Shown here one piece after another: positions 49,093 to 57,202 of a stretch of DNA of 64,000 bases. This DNA is from Balanoglossus misakiensis (lineage: Eukaryota > Hemichordata). The stretch lies in assembly GCA_040954595.2 (NCBI GenBank), contig CM082590.2:5952001-6016000 (forward strand), read 5' to 3'. The notes below the pieces were generated by a model, which saw only the letters and a program-made list of their open reading frames with translations, made no database searches and was not told the origin of the DNA. A program made the translations under genes and the position numbers. Within the stretch, counting starts at the first letter, position 1, and every line of letters begins with the position of its first letter.

Positions 49093-50812
49093 TCGATTTG
49101 GAATGTATGGTCTTTTGTGCGGGATAATGGAGGATTTACAAGCATTGTCCTCTTATACAATTATCTATCGTTTATTGCATAATTACAGAAGGAAGAAAGT
49201 ATACCAAACCTATGTGCTAAAATTGCTGACAAGAAGCAGAGGTGGCTAAAAAACAAGAAGTTCCCTGTTCTCTACTGGACGAAATATGTGGAAAGAGTTC
49301 AGGAGATTGATAAATATGTTCAAGACCCATTTCTGAGGATAGCTACATCGTACCTGGAAAGCATTGGCGAGGTAACACCATCAATTCATCCACTGATCAG
49401 ACCATATATCTATGGCCTTCAACCATCATTCATTCATTCAGTCAGTCAGTCAGTCAGTCAGTCAGTCATCTTGCCTTCTCATCTCATTGATCAATACATT
49501 ATTTCTTTCAATCAACTTTTGTTAACATCTGAAGTTTATTTCATTGTCTTCTTGTTTGTTGCAGATTATCTTTGTCAAGAATCCACTTGGTGATGATATC
49601 ATTGTTCTTGATGGTCAATGGTTGTGTTCAGAAATCTTAGGTCGACTGATGGCAACTGATATATTCGTTCAATACAGCGACAAACTGCTGAAAAATCAGA
49701 AGTTCTATCACGAGAAAGAAATTGCTCGAGTATTCAGTGGTTACGGTGATACCAACTTAGTCATGGCTCTTCTCAAGCATTTTGAGCTTCTCCATGAAGA
49801 TGAGTCCAATCCAAAATCTTACATCATCCCTGGACTCTTGGAAGATAAAATGCCATCAAATCAATGGGAATCGGATCCCACTAAGCATCACTATTTTGGT
49901 AGAAGAATCGAATGCCATGATGAAACAGACAGCTTCACACCAGGTTTGTTCCCACGCCTACAGACCAGGCTCTGCCGTCACTTTGAGGAAATGGGTTACC
50001 CTCCCAGTGGAATATGGAAGAATGGTATCAAAGTCTGCCGCATCGTAGAAGGATTGGTGTACATGACAGATGGATGGACGGCAATCCACACCTGTGTCAG
50101 AGCAGAAAAGGGAGAAGACATAGGGGCATGTTACCAGTTACTGGAAATGGTGACCAATGATATCTATGACGTCATAGAGATCTGCTGTCCGGGTATCGAG
50201 GTCGACACCCATATTCTCAGCGCCCACTCGCTGCGAATTCACAGCAACCCAGAGAATGTAAGATTCTACCCAATGCAGAAAATCACAGAAGCTGAGCAGA
50301 ATGGAAGTGGAGTGTATGATGAGCAAATAGGTCAAGAAGAAGCTGTCACTGACTTGCTCTGTGCTGGATATGATACCACATTCCTCCGTAAATATGGATA
50401 TGAAAGTGATGTCAAGTGGATGCTGAAGGATGCCCTCAAGATATTTTCTAATATCATGGATATCATCCGGTTCTCCGGCAATGACTACAGGGCTATGGCA
50501 GACTTGATGGGGATCCCTCAAATGGAGGTGGCTTCATGGCAACACAGTGCATCGATTCAATCTCCCACACAACATGCTTTATCTGTTTGGTCCAAGGGCT
50601 GTGGAGGACAACAACATGCAGGCCAACAGCCAACTGCAGATAACAAATTCTGTAAGAGCAATTTTTCCAACCTGGTTAAAATTCTTGAGCAAGAAAGTTG
50701 TGATGTCTACGCTGCCAGAGAAGAAATACATGAGATGTTCCGAAAACTTGGTGTGTCAGCTGATCATCATGGTGTTGAAGGTGACATGGCTCATCTACAT
50801 CTAACGTCCTGA
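26821..50812 (+). CDS. Ankyrin-Roc-COR-death domain protein (DAPK1-like without kinase), 14 exons
   Basis: Roco-family protein of about 943 residues. Exons: 26821-26850, 29089-29187, 31161-31259, 32694-32792, 36310-36408, 39809-39907, 42288-42386, 44818-44874, 45688-45816, 46157-46450, 47302-47449, 47942-48090, 49189-49371 and 49565-50812; every junction is in frame. Residues 11-227 are six 33-residue ankyrin repeats plus a half repeat. The Roc GTPase follows, with P-loop GFGGVGKTT at 255-263, switch motif DFAGQ in exon 10, and ASRADM in exon 11 at the G4 position. The COR region runs through exons 12-14. A death domain follows at about 815-920 (NDYRAMADLMGIP, SPTQHALSVW). This is the order of DAPK1 after its kinase. 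No kinase or calmodulin-binding segment is seen upstream, and exon 1 gives only MASGDYKNPQ. A role in GTP-controlled scaffolding or cell-death signalling is inferred. Confidence 0.92.
27288..27788. repeat. Inverted repeat with GAATCCGAAAC expansion
   Basis: Arms 27288-27393 and 27665-27788. The right arm has about 24 extra bases of GAATCYGAAACY repeats and also differs around the TAACCGATGC site. Lies in intron 1 of the ankyrin-Roc gene; the right arm contains the candidate cassette exon. Confidence 0.85.
27677..27787 (+). other. Candidate symmetric cassette exon inside an inverted repeat
   Basis: Between exons 1 and 2 of the ankyrin-Roc gene, a 111-nt stretch runs from a good acceptor (TTCTTGTACTGCAG) to a consensus donor (GTATGT). 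It is phase 0 at both ends, so it could be included without breaking frame. It would add MPNRCPKMLNYFQSLQPESE followed by Glu/Ser/Thr repeats and SYFSI. An inverted copy lies at 27288-27393. Repeat origin may explain it entirely. Confidence 0.3.
27808..28264. mobile_element. 457-bp foldback transposon with 9-bp target duplication
   Basis: Terminal inverted repeats of about 155 bp (27808-27962 and 28111-28264, ends TAGTCTCGGTTACCCAGACG) are nearly identical. They are flanked by direct TATATGGGG at 27799-27807 and 28265-28273. A 9-bp duplication with long inverted repeats is typical of Mutator-like non-autonomous elements. No transposase is present. Confidence 0.9.
29089..29187 (+). CDS. Ank-Roc-COR-death exon 2: ankyrin repeat 1
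   Basis: 99 nt, phase 0 at both ends, acceptor TGTTATAG, donor GTAAGT. Text VLIKAAENGDVARIRSLIAD then GYDVNAK is a capping-type ankyrin repeat. Confidence 0.93.
30143..30297. mobile_element. Foldback element (ATCGGATGTAG ends)
   Basis: Ends AATCGGATGTAGAATTAGGC and CGCCTAACTCTACATCTGAT, then ATCAGATT, like the 861-944 element. The interior is also partly self-complementary. Confidence 0.6.
31161..31259 (+). CDS. Ank-Roc-COR-death exon 3: ankyrin repeat 2
   Basis: 99 nt, phase 0 to 0, acceptor AATTTCAG, donor GTAAGT. Encodes GATALHAAANKNKLEAAQVL then IDHGADVNAKD, a canonical ankyrin repeat. Confidence 0.95.
32160..32830. repeat. Duplicated block A1, including ankyrin exon 4
   Basis: Matches 41785-42430 across intron, exon and donor, from GTCTGGCTGAAGTCCA to ACTCACACATCAGTTGACA. 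A CAA microsatellite (32518-32549) replaces a C-rich stretch in the other copy. Confidence 0.9.
32694..32792 (+). CDS. Ank-Roc-COR-death exon 4: ankyrin repeat 3
   Basis: 99 nt, phase 0 to 0, acceptor CCCACAG, donor GTAAGT. Encodes GRVPLHYAAGNGDGDVVRLL then LQSNASIDVQT. Nearly identical to exon 7 in its 3' half and in both intron flanks, so the two are recent duplicates. Confidence 0.93.
33690..34640. repeat. Repeat B, copy 1
   Basis: About 0.95 kb, beginning GACACGAGTATATCA and ending near CCTAGCCCTGCGTACTGGTC, an end shared with the foldback at 154-656. Related copies: 40675-41560, 42890-43620 and 43640-44190. Confidence 0.75.
34780..35220. repeat. Segment C, copy 1
   Basis: Matches about 44200-44790 (for example CGATATGAAAAT, GCCGCCC...CACTATAAG and AACCAGAGGC). 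It extends the block shared by introns 4 and 7. Confidence 0.7.
35478..35640. repeat. GTT/GAT compound microsatellite with shared tail
   Basis: About 14 GTT and 15 GAT triplets, then a tail (ATTTCTTGCTGTTGTTTGTC, GATGTTGTAAATAACTG) that is almost the same as that after 21440. Confidence 0.88.
36310..36408 (+). CDS. Ank-Roc-COR-death exon 5: ankyrin repeat 4
   Basis: 99 nt, phase 0 to 0, acceptor TTTTACAG, donor GTAAGT. Encodes DGDTPIHRAAEWGQEGAALL then LLKAKCSVNIQNK. Confidence 0.95.
36409..39808 (+). other. Intron 5 of the ankyrin-Roc gene
   Basis: 3.4 kb with no repeat family or exon I recognise. An 85-codon open stretch at 38047-38304 has no known motif. Confidence 0.5.
39809..39907 (+). 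CDS. Ank-Roc-COR-death exon 6: ankyrin repeat 5 with GC donor
   Basis: 99 nt, phase 0 to 0. Encodes DGNTPLHRATRKDRVNIVRL then LLEYKADVNIQNK. The donor is AAA|GCAAGT, a GC-AG intron. All five other full-repeat ankyrin exons use GTAAGT and are exactly 99 nt, which fixes the boundary here. Confidence 0.93.
40675..41560. repeat. Repeat B, copy 2
   Basis: Starts AATAAGCCTATAATAAATTT and closely follows copy 1. It contains an inserted inverted segment that forms a hairpin (AGCTGTGGAAATGCAGCTGT, 41033, with 41101-41123). Confidence 0.75.
41785..42430. repeat. Duplicated block A2, including ankyrin exon 7
   Basis: Counterpart of 32160-32830. The last 42 coding bases of the exon, from GTGAGACTTCTACTGCAATC, are identical in both. 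Confidence 0.9.
42288..42386 (+). CDS. Ank-Roc-COR-death exon 7: ankyrin repeat 6 (duplicate of exon 4)
   Basis: 99 nt, phase 0 to 0, acceptor CCCATAG, donor GTAAGT. Encodes IGRAPLHWAALEGHGDIVRL then LLQSNASIDVQDT. The last part of the exon and several hundred bases on each side match exon 4. Confidence 0.92.
42440..42745. repeat. Duplicated block A3, truncated before its exon
   Basis: Matches the part of A1/A2 from ATTGTCAGTTTGAGGTATTG to GTGTGTAGCAGTGCATGCTT. It then stops at a family-B MITE, so no third ankyrin exon remains. Confidence 0.88.
42746..42900. mobile_element. Family-B TTAA MITE, copy 3, right end lost
   Basis: Starts TTAAAGGTATACAGTCACCT and keeps the CCATATATGG and GAAAATCTGTGATTGGC segments. 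It then runs into repeat B without a right terminus. Confidence 0.82.
42890..44190. repeat. Repeat B, copies 3 and 4
   Basis: Two partial copies, 42890-43620 and 43640-44190. The second ends with CCTAGCCCTGCGTACAAGTC and TGTGTGTTCCCGGCGTTACA, the terminus of the 154-656 family. Confidence 0.7.
44818..44874 (+). CDS. Ank-Roc-COR-death exon 8: terminal half ankyrin repeat
   Basis: 57 nt, phase 0 to 0, acceptor CCTTACAG, donor GTAATA. Encodes YEKTPMDYADDRRVKSLLK, the first half of an ankyrin repeat leading into the Roc domain. Confidence 0.88.
45688..45816 (+). CDS. Ank-Roc-COR-death exon 9: Roc P-loop
   Basis: 129 nt, phase 0 to 0, acceptor GACATCAG, donor GTAACA. Contains RVHVCGFGGVGKTTLVKSL, a complete Walker A (G1) motif of the Roc GTPase, after a basic linker AEQRKKKF. 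Confidence 0.95.
46157..46450 (+). CDS. Ank-Roc-COR-death exon 10: Roc switch regions
   Basis: 294 nt, phase 0 to 0, acceptor ATACAG, donor GTGAGA. Contains TPTPGIDVKTIDI (switch I region) and YIVMDFAGQCEYYVTHNMFL (G3, DxxGQ), the hallmark of Roc domains. A CA microsatellite begins about 20 nt after the donor. Confidence 0.95.
46474..46627. repeat. CA microsatellites after exon 10
   Basis: AC tracts at about 46474-46501 and 46591-46627, with a near-duplicated flank (ACCGGAACGAAAT / ACCGGAATGAAAT; GAACTAGTCATTTGAG occurs twice). Confidence 0.85.
47095..47267. repeat. TTAA then TTGA tetranucleotide tracts
   Basis: About 60 bp of AATT repeats followed by about 115 bp of GATT-type repeats, ending about 35 nt before the exon 11 acceptor. 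Confidence 0.93.
47302..47449 (+). CDS. Ank-Roc-COR-death exon 11: Roc G4 region
   Basis: 148 nt, phase 0 to 1, acceptor ATTTTCAG, donor GTAAGT. Contains TVILIASRADMLDES, the G4 position. Long TTAA and TTGA simple repeats end about 35 nt before the acceptor, so little room remains for a branch point and pyrimidine tract. Confidence 0.93.
47942..48090 (+). CDS. Ank-Roc-COR-death exon 12: Roc/COR linker
   Basis: 149 nt, phase 1 to 0, acceptor TAATATAG, donor GTGAGT. Encodes KRVVEEVREELKKKFGNYL and VLLNCHDSQSEAMGRLRVIL, matching the end of Roc where the G5 region lies. Joins exon 11 through a split GCC codon. Confidence 0.92.
48182..49092. repeat. ATGT microsatellite of about 0.9 kb in intron 12
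   Basis: Over 200 ATGT units, interrupted by GTGTGTGCATGTGTGTG-type blocks near 48262, 48389, 48486, 48727, 48890 and 48993, and by AATTG at 48609 and 48788. It occupies most of the 1,098-bp intron between exons 12 and 13 and explains the MYVC and HTYI ORFs on both strands. Confidence 0.97.
49189..49371 (+). CDS. Ank-Roc-COR-death exon 13: start of COR
   Basis: 183 nt, phase 0 to 0, acceptor AATTACAG, donor GTAACA. Encodes KEESIPNLCAKIADKKQRWL and YVQDPFLRIATSYLESIGE. Its upstream intron is almost entirely an ATGT microsatellite. Confidence 0.9.
49427..49468. repeat. ATTC/CAGT microsatellite in intron 13
   Basis: Three ATTC units then about eight CAGT units. Confidence 0.88.
49565..50812 (+). 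CDS. Ank-Roc-COR-death exon 14: COR and death domain, stop
   Basis: 1,248 nt ending in TGA. It opens IIFVKNPLGDDIIVLDGQWL, the COR winged-helix text (DGQWLCSEILG) shared with DAPK1. The C-terminal part from about residue 815 reads as a death domain (LKIFSNIMDIIRFSGNDYRA, MADLMGIP, SPTQHALSVW), with a Gly/Gln-rich insertion before the last helices. The frame is fixed by a phase-0 acceptor at TTGCAG. Confidence 0.95.
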   Translation: MIFVKNPLGDDIIVLDGQWLCSEILGRLMATDIFVQYSDKLLKNQKFYHEKEIARVFSGYGDTNLVMALLKHFELLHEDESNPKSYIIPGLLEDKMPSNQWESDPTKHHYFGRRIECHDETDSFTPGLFPRLQTRLCRHFEEMGYPPSGIWKNGIKVCRIVEGLVYMTDGWTAIHTCVRAEKGEDIGACYQLLEMVTNDIYDVIEICCPGIEVDTHILSAHSLRIHSNPENVRFYPMQKITEAEQNGSGVYDEQIGQEEAVTDLLCAGYDTTFLRKYGYESDVKWMLKDALKIFSNIMDIIRFSGNDYRAMADLMGIPQMEVASWQHSASIQSPTQHALSVWSKGCGGQQHAGQQPTADNKFCKSNFSNLVKILEQESCDVYAAREEIHEMFRKLGVSADHHGVEGDMAHLHLTS

Positions 50813-53800
50813 GATGATGACATCAACATCTCAGAAGCAGACCAATGAGACGTCAGTATAACAATTTCTGGTTTGTATTGCAAAGGATGGCAGTATTTCC
50901 ATGAAAATTGTTGCAATGTCTTCGAATTTAACTGAGTAACGGAATTGGTGTGTGCAAGTGAAAAGTTCCCAACACACAAACAGTAATTATCCCCGCAGAG
51001 AAAATGAAGCCAATACACCAAACCACCCTCCAACCATGACTGTCTTCTCAATAACAAAGCCAGCCTGTGTAATGTCACACGGACAGTGATCATATATTTA
51101 GCTGTGGAACAATTGTGAATGAAAACTGTATGTTAAAGGCACATTGGTTTACTATCTTGCAGCAGTTATAAATTCCAGTAAAATTCCAGTCTTTAGTGGA
51201 TAACAAAAGGGCCGAAGATAATAGTCTGTTTACAGAGGTTCCAGGTTTATAGATATTCCTGTAACATGTGGTTCTCAATGAAAGAGAATTGACAATGTAT
51301 TCTGGTTACACTTATTTTTAGCGGATTGGCTAGGGTTTGCTGTACTTGAAATAATATAAAATAATCCAAGTGTGGCCCAATGGTAGAATCGATAGTTGTA
51401 GTACCAATAGAACATATCTACCCATATGATGCTGACACAAAATGAAGTACTTGTATGTGATACTCAAGGATCATTATCGCTCTAAGTGACGTTTTGTGCA
51501 TAGAATAGTGACATATAATCATTAGAATTACTGTGTTTGATGTTTTTGTTTTGACTAGAAATGATGTTTATTCAAGTATTATTATCACAGTATATGTGAT
51601 ATATCTTTTAGCCATGAATATGCTTTGTGTTTCAGCCGGACATATGTGATGTGTGTTTAAATGTAAGTTTTGAGTACTAGTGACAAGGTTAGCTGTACAA
51701 ACGAATGGGTTTTGTATAATGTGAAGGAAAATGCAAGCATCTCAAATGACAAGATTGTTGGTGCTGACAATACGGGCCAACACATTCAGTTAGTAAGTTT
51801 TATTCTAATACATGTAGCCTCATTTAAAATATTCATTTGTGTAAAGATTACAGTCACATTTCCTTATTTTTTGGTATGGTTATAGTTGAAGGGAAAGTTT
51901 ACTTTTCATAATGTAGAAAATCATCCACAAAACAATGTATTACAAATTGCTTTAGTTCAAAACATGTTTGGTTGTTTTCTTTGCTTGAATGCACCATCTC
52001 GAAATTTGTAAGCAGATCAAACTTTTTAATTTCAGTACCACTCAGCTCAAAAATAACATTTCTGTGATTCTTAAAACCCCACTCTTCTGGGTATATTAAT
52101 AAGAATGATAGTGTTTTAAGATTTCTACATAAACTAATAAAGAATACAGGTTGATATTTCAATTATTGATGACATGTATTTGAAGAATTCATTCCAATAT
52201 TGGCAATTTTGTGTGAATAAAATTGAGACAATATTTTCAGAATTTGTTTGCACTATATTCATTTTAAGCGAAAAATAATTTTAAAATCTAATTATGTAAA
52301 ACCTTTTGTTGGAAAGCCTTATTCATATACACTTTCAATGTTCTATGATAGGACAATGAATAGCCCATTGGTCATCATTCAAATTGTGTTTCATTTGTTT
52401 GAAATGATTTTCTTTATGTTTTCGCTAAATTATTTGAGGAATAATCTAAGCCCAAATGGATGAAAGTGCACATTGTACAAATAATTTGCGAGGCCAGGGG
52501 CTTAGGGAGCAATTCATGGTTGGGGGGGGGGGGGCAAATGTAACCAACATTCTGGTGGTGAATGACTTACAATAGAAATTTGCATCTTTGAATAAATTAA
52601 AATAATTAAATTAATATTTGAACAAATTAAAATGACATGTCATTACAATGGTTAGTAGAATTGGTAAAGACGGGTTTGGGAGTGGGTGTCCCCCTCCCAT
52701 GTTAGAAAATTGTATTAAATACAGAGCTCAAAGCTGCATTTGAATGAACTCAAAAGCAAATTAACTCAACTCTGTTGGGGAGGACAAATTTAACCTTAAC
52801 CGCTAAAAGTTAGCATTGGTGGGGGGGGGGGGGCAAGTACTCTGCCCAGGTACACAAGGCAATACATGAAAGGTGTGAAAGAATGAAAGGGGTGGGTGTG
52901 GGAAGGGGTGTCCCCCTCTGACATTAGAAAATTTTGTAATATAACAATCTCCAAACCGCAATTTTTTGTCCCTAAAGTTGAGGGGGGAGGGGCAAAAGTA
53001 TTTCTTTGCCCCCCCCCCCCCCCCCACTTCAGCATTGGAGGGGGCGAGTGACCACCCCCCTCCTGGTTCCTACGCCTATGGAGGCGAAGTTGTGGAAATG
53101 TATGTCTGCTTGGGACCATTCTGCAACGCTTTGGGGTATACTTTTGTCACTGTCAGTGTGCCCTCTAAGCCCATATGATGCACCACTGACTCACTGGTGA
53201 CTCAAGGAAATTATCCACAATACATGCAAAGTACAGACTCAGAGAATTTTTTACAAGTCTACAAATTGACTCAAAGCTTTAAAAAATTATGTTTGTTTAG
53301 AAAAAACTGCAGGTAACATTGGCAAGCAGATATGACCTAACCATATATAAATATGGAAATGTAAAAAGAAATAAACTATAGGAACATGCCCAATCAAGTG
53401 TCATGTGTCAAGGCAATCTTACAAGCAGTGCAATCACTGACCTACCACTGGTAGTTAATAAAAGAATAGCTGGTGGTCTCTGTAACAGCTGACCTAGTAA
53501 AGTTATGTAAACATGAATAATGTAAAATCTCAGTGGGGTTTCACCCACCTCATGTAAAGAGTAACTTTCAAAGAAACTGGACAAGTGGCTTAGGAGAAAA
53601 TTTGTTGAAAAAAAAGATAGAAAATTACAAAGAAATTGTGATATCAGAATAGAAGTTCTCATATATGTGTTATGAAACCTGTATCCCAAATTTCAAGAAA
53701 TGATTAAGGACCAAAAACAGCAAAAGTGGCACCAAGAACATAAACTTCACCAATATTTTAAATATCCCTAAGAATTTTCCCACCAAATTTCAAAGTAATC

Positions 53801-54211
53801 TGACAAGCAGTTTCAGAGAAAACGATTTTTGTTCAAAAGTTGCCAAATATTGCCAGAAATTTACAATATCTTACTTCAATCACAAGGAATACACCTACCA
53901 AAATTCAAAGCAATTAGACAATCGGATTCATAGACAAAATTATATTCATGAAAGAAATCAGGTATAATTCATGAACACACTCAAATTTAATGGGCCATCC
54001 CTTAGTTCCCATACTCGATACGTCTGCACCCTTGCTATTCGTAGTCACATGTTTGTCACGTGACCTGCAATGGACCAATAATGTCTCCTCGGTGGTTGCG
54101 GTCACACGGCCTGCTTCACTGCATTCAGGCTCCGCAACTGACAGCTGAATGTAGATCCCTCCCTTTTCGTACTATTAGGGAAATTGGATCGCCATAATCT
54201 ATTGATTTCCA
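50813..54211. other. 3' region of the ankyrin-Roc gene, then intergenic
   Basis: Probable 3' untranslated region. AATAAA signals occur at 52136-52141 and 52216-52221, but I cannot say which is used. From 52.5 to 53.1 kb there are G and C runs and a low-copy repeat, related in inverted orientation to the interior of the 56444 element. Nothing else recognised. Confidence 0.45.
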
Positions 54212-55013
54212 TTAAGATGGGTCCCTGGGATCTTTTTGCCCGTTGCTATGGGCCTTTGCAGGACATTACACCCCGATTTGGACTAAGCCGTTTTCAGAGT
54301 CTAACAAGGGGCTGGTAACTAGTTGAAAATCTGCACGATTGTGAGCGCGCGCCCCCTGACGCCATTGATATGCAAATTAGCTAGGTCAAATTTCAAAAGC
54401 CTAAGGCTTTTTATTCCGTGACCTCAAAACGAACTTGATACGTATTCATTAGTTGCTTGAACCAGGGAAGATCGTGACGGATTTTGTTTTCGAATATTAT
54501 CGTTGTATCCTACGATTTCAGCATACCCGTACCACACCTGAAAAAGTCATCGATTTTGGGTGTTTTTGGACGCACTCTTCCACCGGTATCGCTTCTTAGC
54601 ACGACGAAAACCGAAAAAACGATCCGTCACACTGTGCGGAAGTGCGTTCTCAACAAGCAGGTCAAATTTGGCTGGCCTTCGTCGCCTGGGAAAAAAGCCT
54701 TAGGGATTATCGTGAACGGTACAAAATCTCTGTGTACAAAACATTGGATTTTTAGCGTTCGATCCAGTTACTGTGGTTACAGGACGCGCACGCTATCGCT
54801 GACAGCTGCTTTGCCGTATTAGCGTGGCGGCCTATGGCCGGGCGGTAGCTGCCGTAAACATACTCGGACAGGGGGTGTGCACACAATCATGCGTATTTTT
54901 AACTAGTTACAAGCCCCTTGTCGGACGTTCATAACGGTTGCGATCAAAATTGAGTGTAGTGTCCTATAAAGGCCCATAGCAACGAGCAAAAAGATCCCAG
55001 GGACCCATCTTAA
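54212..55013. mobile_element. 802-bp TTAA-flanked foldback element
   Basis: TTAA, ends GATGGGTCCCTGGGATCTTT and complement, with inverted arms of about 170 bp (54212-54380 and 54840-55013). The interior has a 112-codon ORF (54484-54822) with no motif I recognise. Confidence 0.8.
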
Positions 55014-56122
55014 CACGACCCCGGGCCTACTATACACCAATCAAGAAACATTTACACGTCTACAGGTTAATAAATGCGCCCAGAAGTTTTACTTTCAACT
55101 CGGTAATTTGAGTTTTCAATTTAATTTTATGTGCAGGCTGCAAGAGCAAGACTAAGTTAAGAAATCACTTATATATTCATGCAATTATGTTCTACTGCAA
55201 GTTTTGCGTAAATTTTCCAAGGAACTAGCCCCTTCCGTCGCTTGAAATATCATCAACACTGCACTCTGACCTAACCACTATCGACTGCTTTTGATATTTA
55301 CACCGCCATCTGAGCAGACTGGCCCGTCGCTATAACGACGGAACCGAGCTGAAAAACAAGCAACATGAAAAGACCTATGTTGACCCAAGGTTGAACCAGC
55401 ACTGACGCTAGTGCCCCGAACCAGATCTCTAACTCAAGTTGCTAGAGACCCAGAACGCTGAAGTTAGCTTTCCAAAGGCACCTGCGACAACACTTAGTCC
55501 AAGCTCAAGCAACCACAGACCACACCAAAAACCAGTCTAGTCTAGTCCTACAGTACATCATAACACACTTCCCTGGGCGGTAGCTAGTTAGGGCGGCCAG
55601 CGCGGCAGTCAACAACGTGACAGCAGGCAAAGGCTTAATTCATTCACGAATAATTCATCTGGTTCGTTTATACACCAATCTTGAACGCACTCGGCAAATG
55701 TCTGCGGTCGGACGGAACCACACTCTATACCGAAAAACAGCCAAAATTAGTTCACTCGAGCAAATGTGGCCTAGACATTGTCGCGCGCCAGATTGTCTCG
55801 TACTACTTCTACGCATGCTCAGGCAATGACATCCGGGAACGCTGGGTAGGAGGGCTCGTTCAATGTGGTAGTTTCGATCGCTTTGCGCGCCATTGCTATA
55901 TTCACACAAAACTATTCCATCTAGAAGAAGAGCCACTTAAAACATTTATGTAGAACCTCTTTGACCAATTTACTCAAAAGTGTTATCGGTGAAGCATTGT
56001 GGATTGTCATTCTGTAGTCGGTTAATGCATGTATAGTGAAGGGACGGTGGAGGCAGCTTGGATTGCACCATTATCTGGTGGGTTGCGCCGGATTCTGTGA
56101 TAGGGTAAGTGCGCGAGTCGAA
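55014..56122. other. Intergenic, no gene recognised
   Basis: Moderate-GC sequence with unremarkable ORFs (longest 93 codons) and no repeat family I can pair elsewhere. Confidence 0.4.
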
Positions 56123-56443
56123 GAGTTCCTGCCCAGCTACCATGTGGGCAGTGGTGAGGCTTATCCCTGGGGAGGCATGGCAGCTTACGTAAGGTCGCGT
56201 GTTGATGACATGACCCAAGGTCATTTATCATCCACCGAGAGCGCATGTGCAGCTACAGTGTACATACGGAGAAAGTACGGTGTTTTGGTGTGGGAGGCAC
56301 ATATAATTAGATATTTTACTACACTTCGTGAAAATTAACTCAGGAAAGTAAATATAACAGTTTGCCTTTGTATCAATTACGGTACTGTGACAGGAGTGTC
56401 TGGCATGCTCCGATAGAAATTATGGAATGTTTGGTTAAAGTAA

Positions 56444-57202
56444 GGCTGCATTCACAAACACCTCTGGAGGGGGGGGGGGCAGGAGAATTGAGGGGGGGGG
56501 ATTTGAAAAAATTGAGGGTATGTAAGGGGGGGATTTGAAATAATTTAGGGACTGAAAGGGGGGGACTTGAAAACTTTAACGACTAAATATTTATTTTGAG
56601 TCCACAAAAATGCAGTTTCGCGCCCTTTACACCCACCCCCTCCATTCATCAACACCTTTCAATCATTGACTGGTTTATCTAGTGTCCCAGGTCAGGGGAC
56701 TTGCCCCACCCCATGATAACTTTGAGCGGCGACGGTTAAATTTGTCCTCCCCAGCATACCGGTAGTTGAGTTAATTTGCTTTTGCCGGGTTCATTAAAAT
56801 TCAGCTTTGAGCTCTGTATTTTAGAAAATTTTCTTACGTGGGAGGGGGACACCCCCTCCCAAACCCATCCCCTTCAATTCTCAGTTTACAATGTCTCCCA
56901 ACACAGAATACAAATATATGTACTTAAAAAATAAAAACAATGTTCAGTTTTAATACCCACTGATGAGGGGAAACATCAGTTTCAAATTCTTTTCATGGGA
57001 GCGCTGTTTTTCTTTTTACAAGATAGATAGGCGATGTGTTTTGCTCTGTGAAAGAAAATGGGGGGGGGGATTTCAAAATTTTGGCAGTTCGGATGGGGGG
57101 GATTTGAAAATATTGGCAGTTCGGAAGGGGGCATGTGAAAATTAGCGGTAAAACAAATTGAATTCTCCCGCCCCCCCTCCAGAGGTGTTTGTGAATGCAG
57201 CC
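56444..57202. mobile_element. 759-bp element with TAA target duplication, copy 1
   Basis: Inverted ends GGCTGCATTCACAAACACCT and complement, flanked by TAA at 56441-56443 and 57203-57205. The unoccupied site (TTAAAGTAACTGGATT) is seen at about 57376-57391, which proves the boundaries. A 3-bp TAA duplication fits PIF/Harbinger-type elements. The interior is G-rich and non-coding. Confidence 0.9.

Noticed and set aside
48152-49249. Long ORFs of HTYI or MYVC repeats on both strands
   Set aside because: They are translations of the ATGT microsatellite; a four-base repeat stays open in every frame without stops.
55617-56338. Overlapping ORFs of 70-100 codons on both strands
   Set aside because: Several frames are open at once with no recognisable family. 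The 56036-56338 frame is partly inside the tandem duplication.
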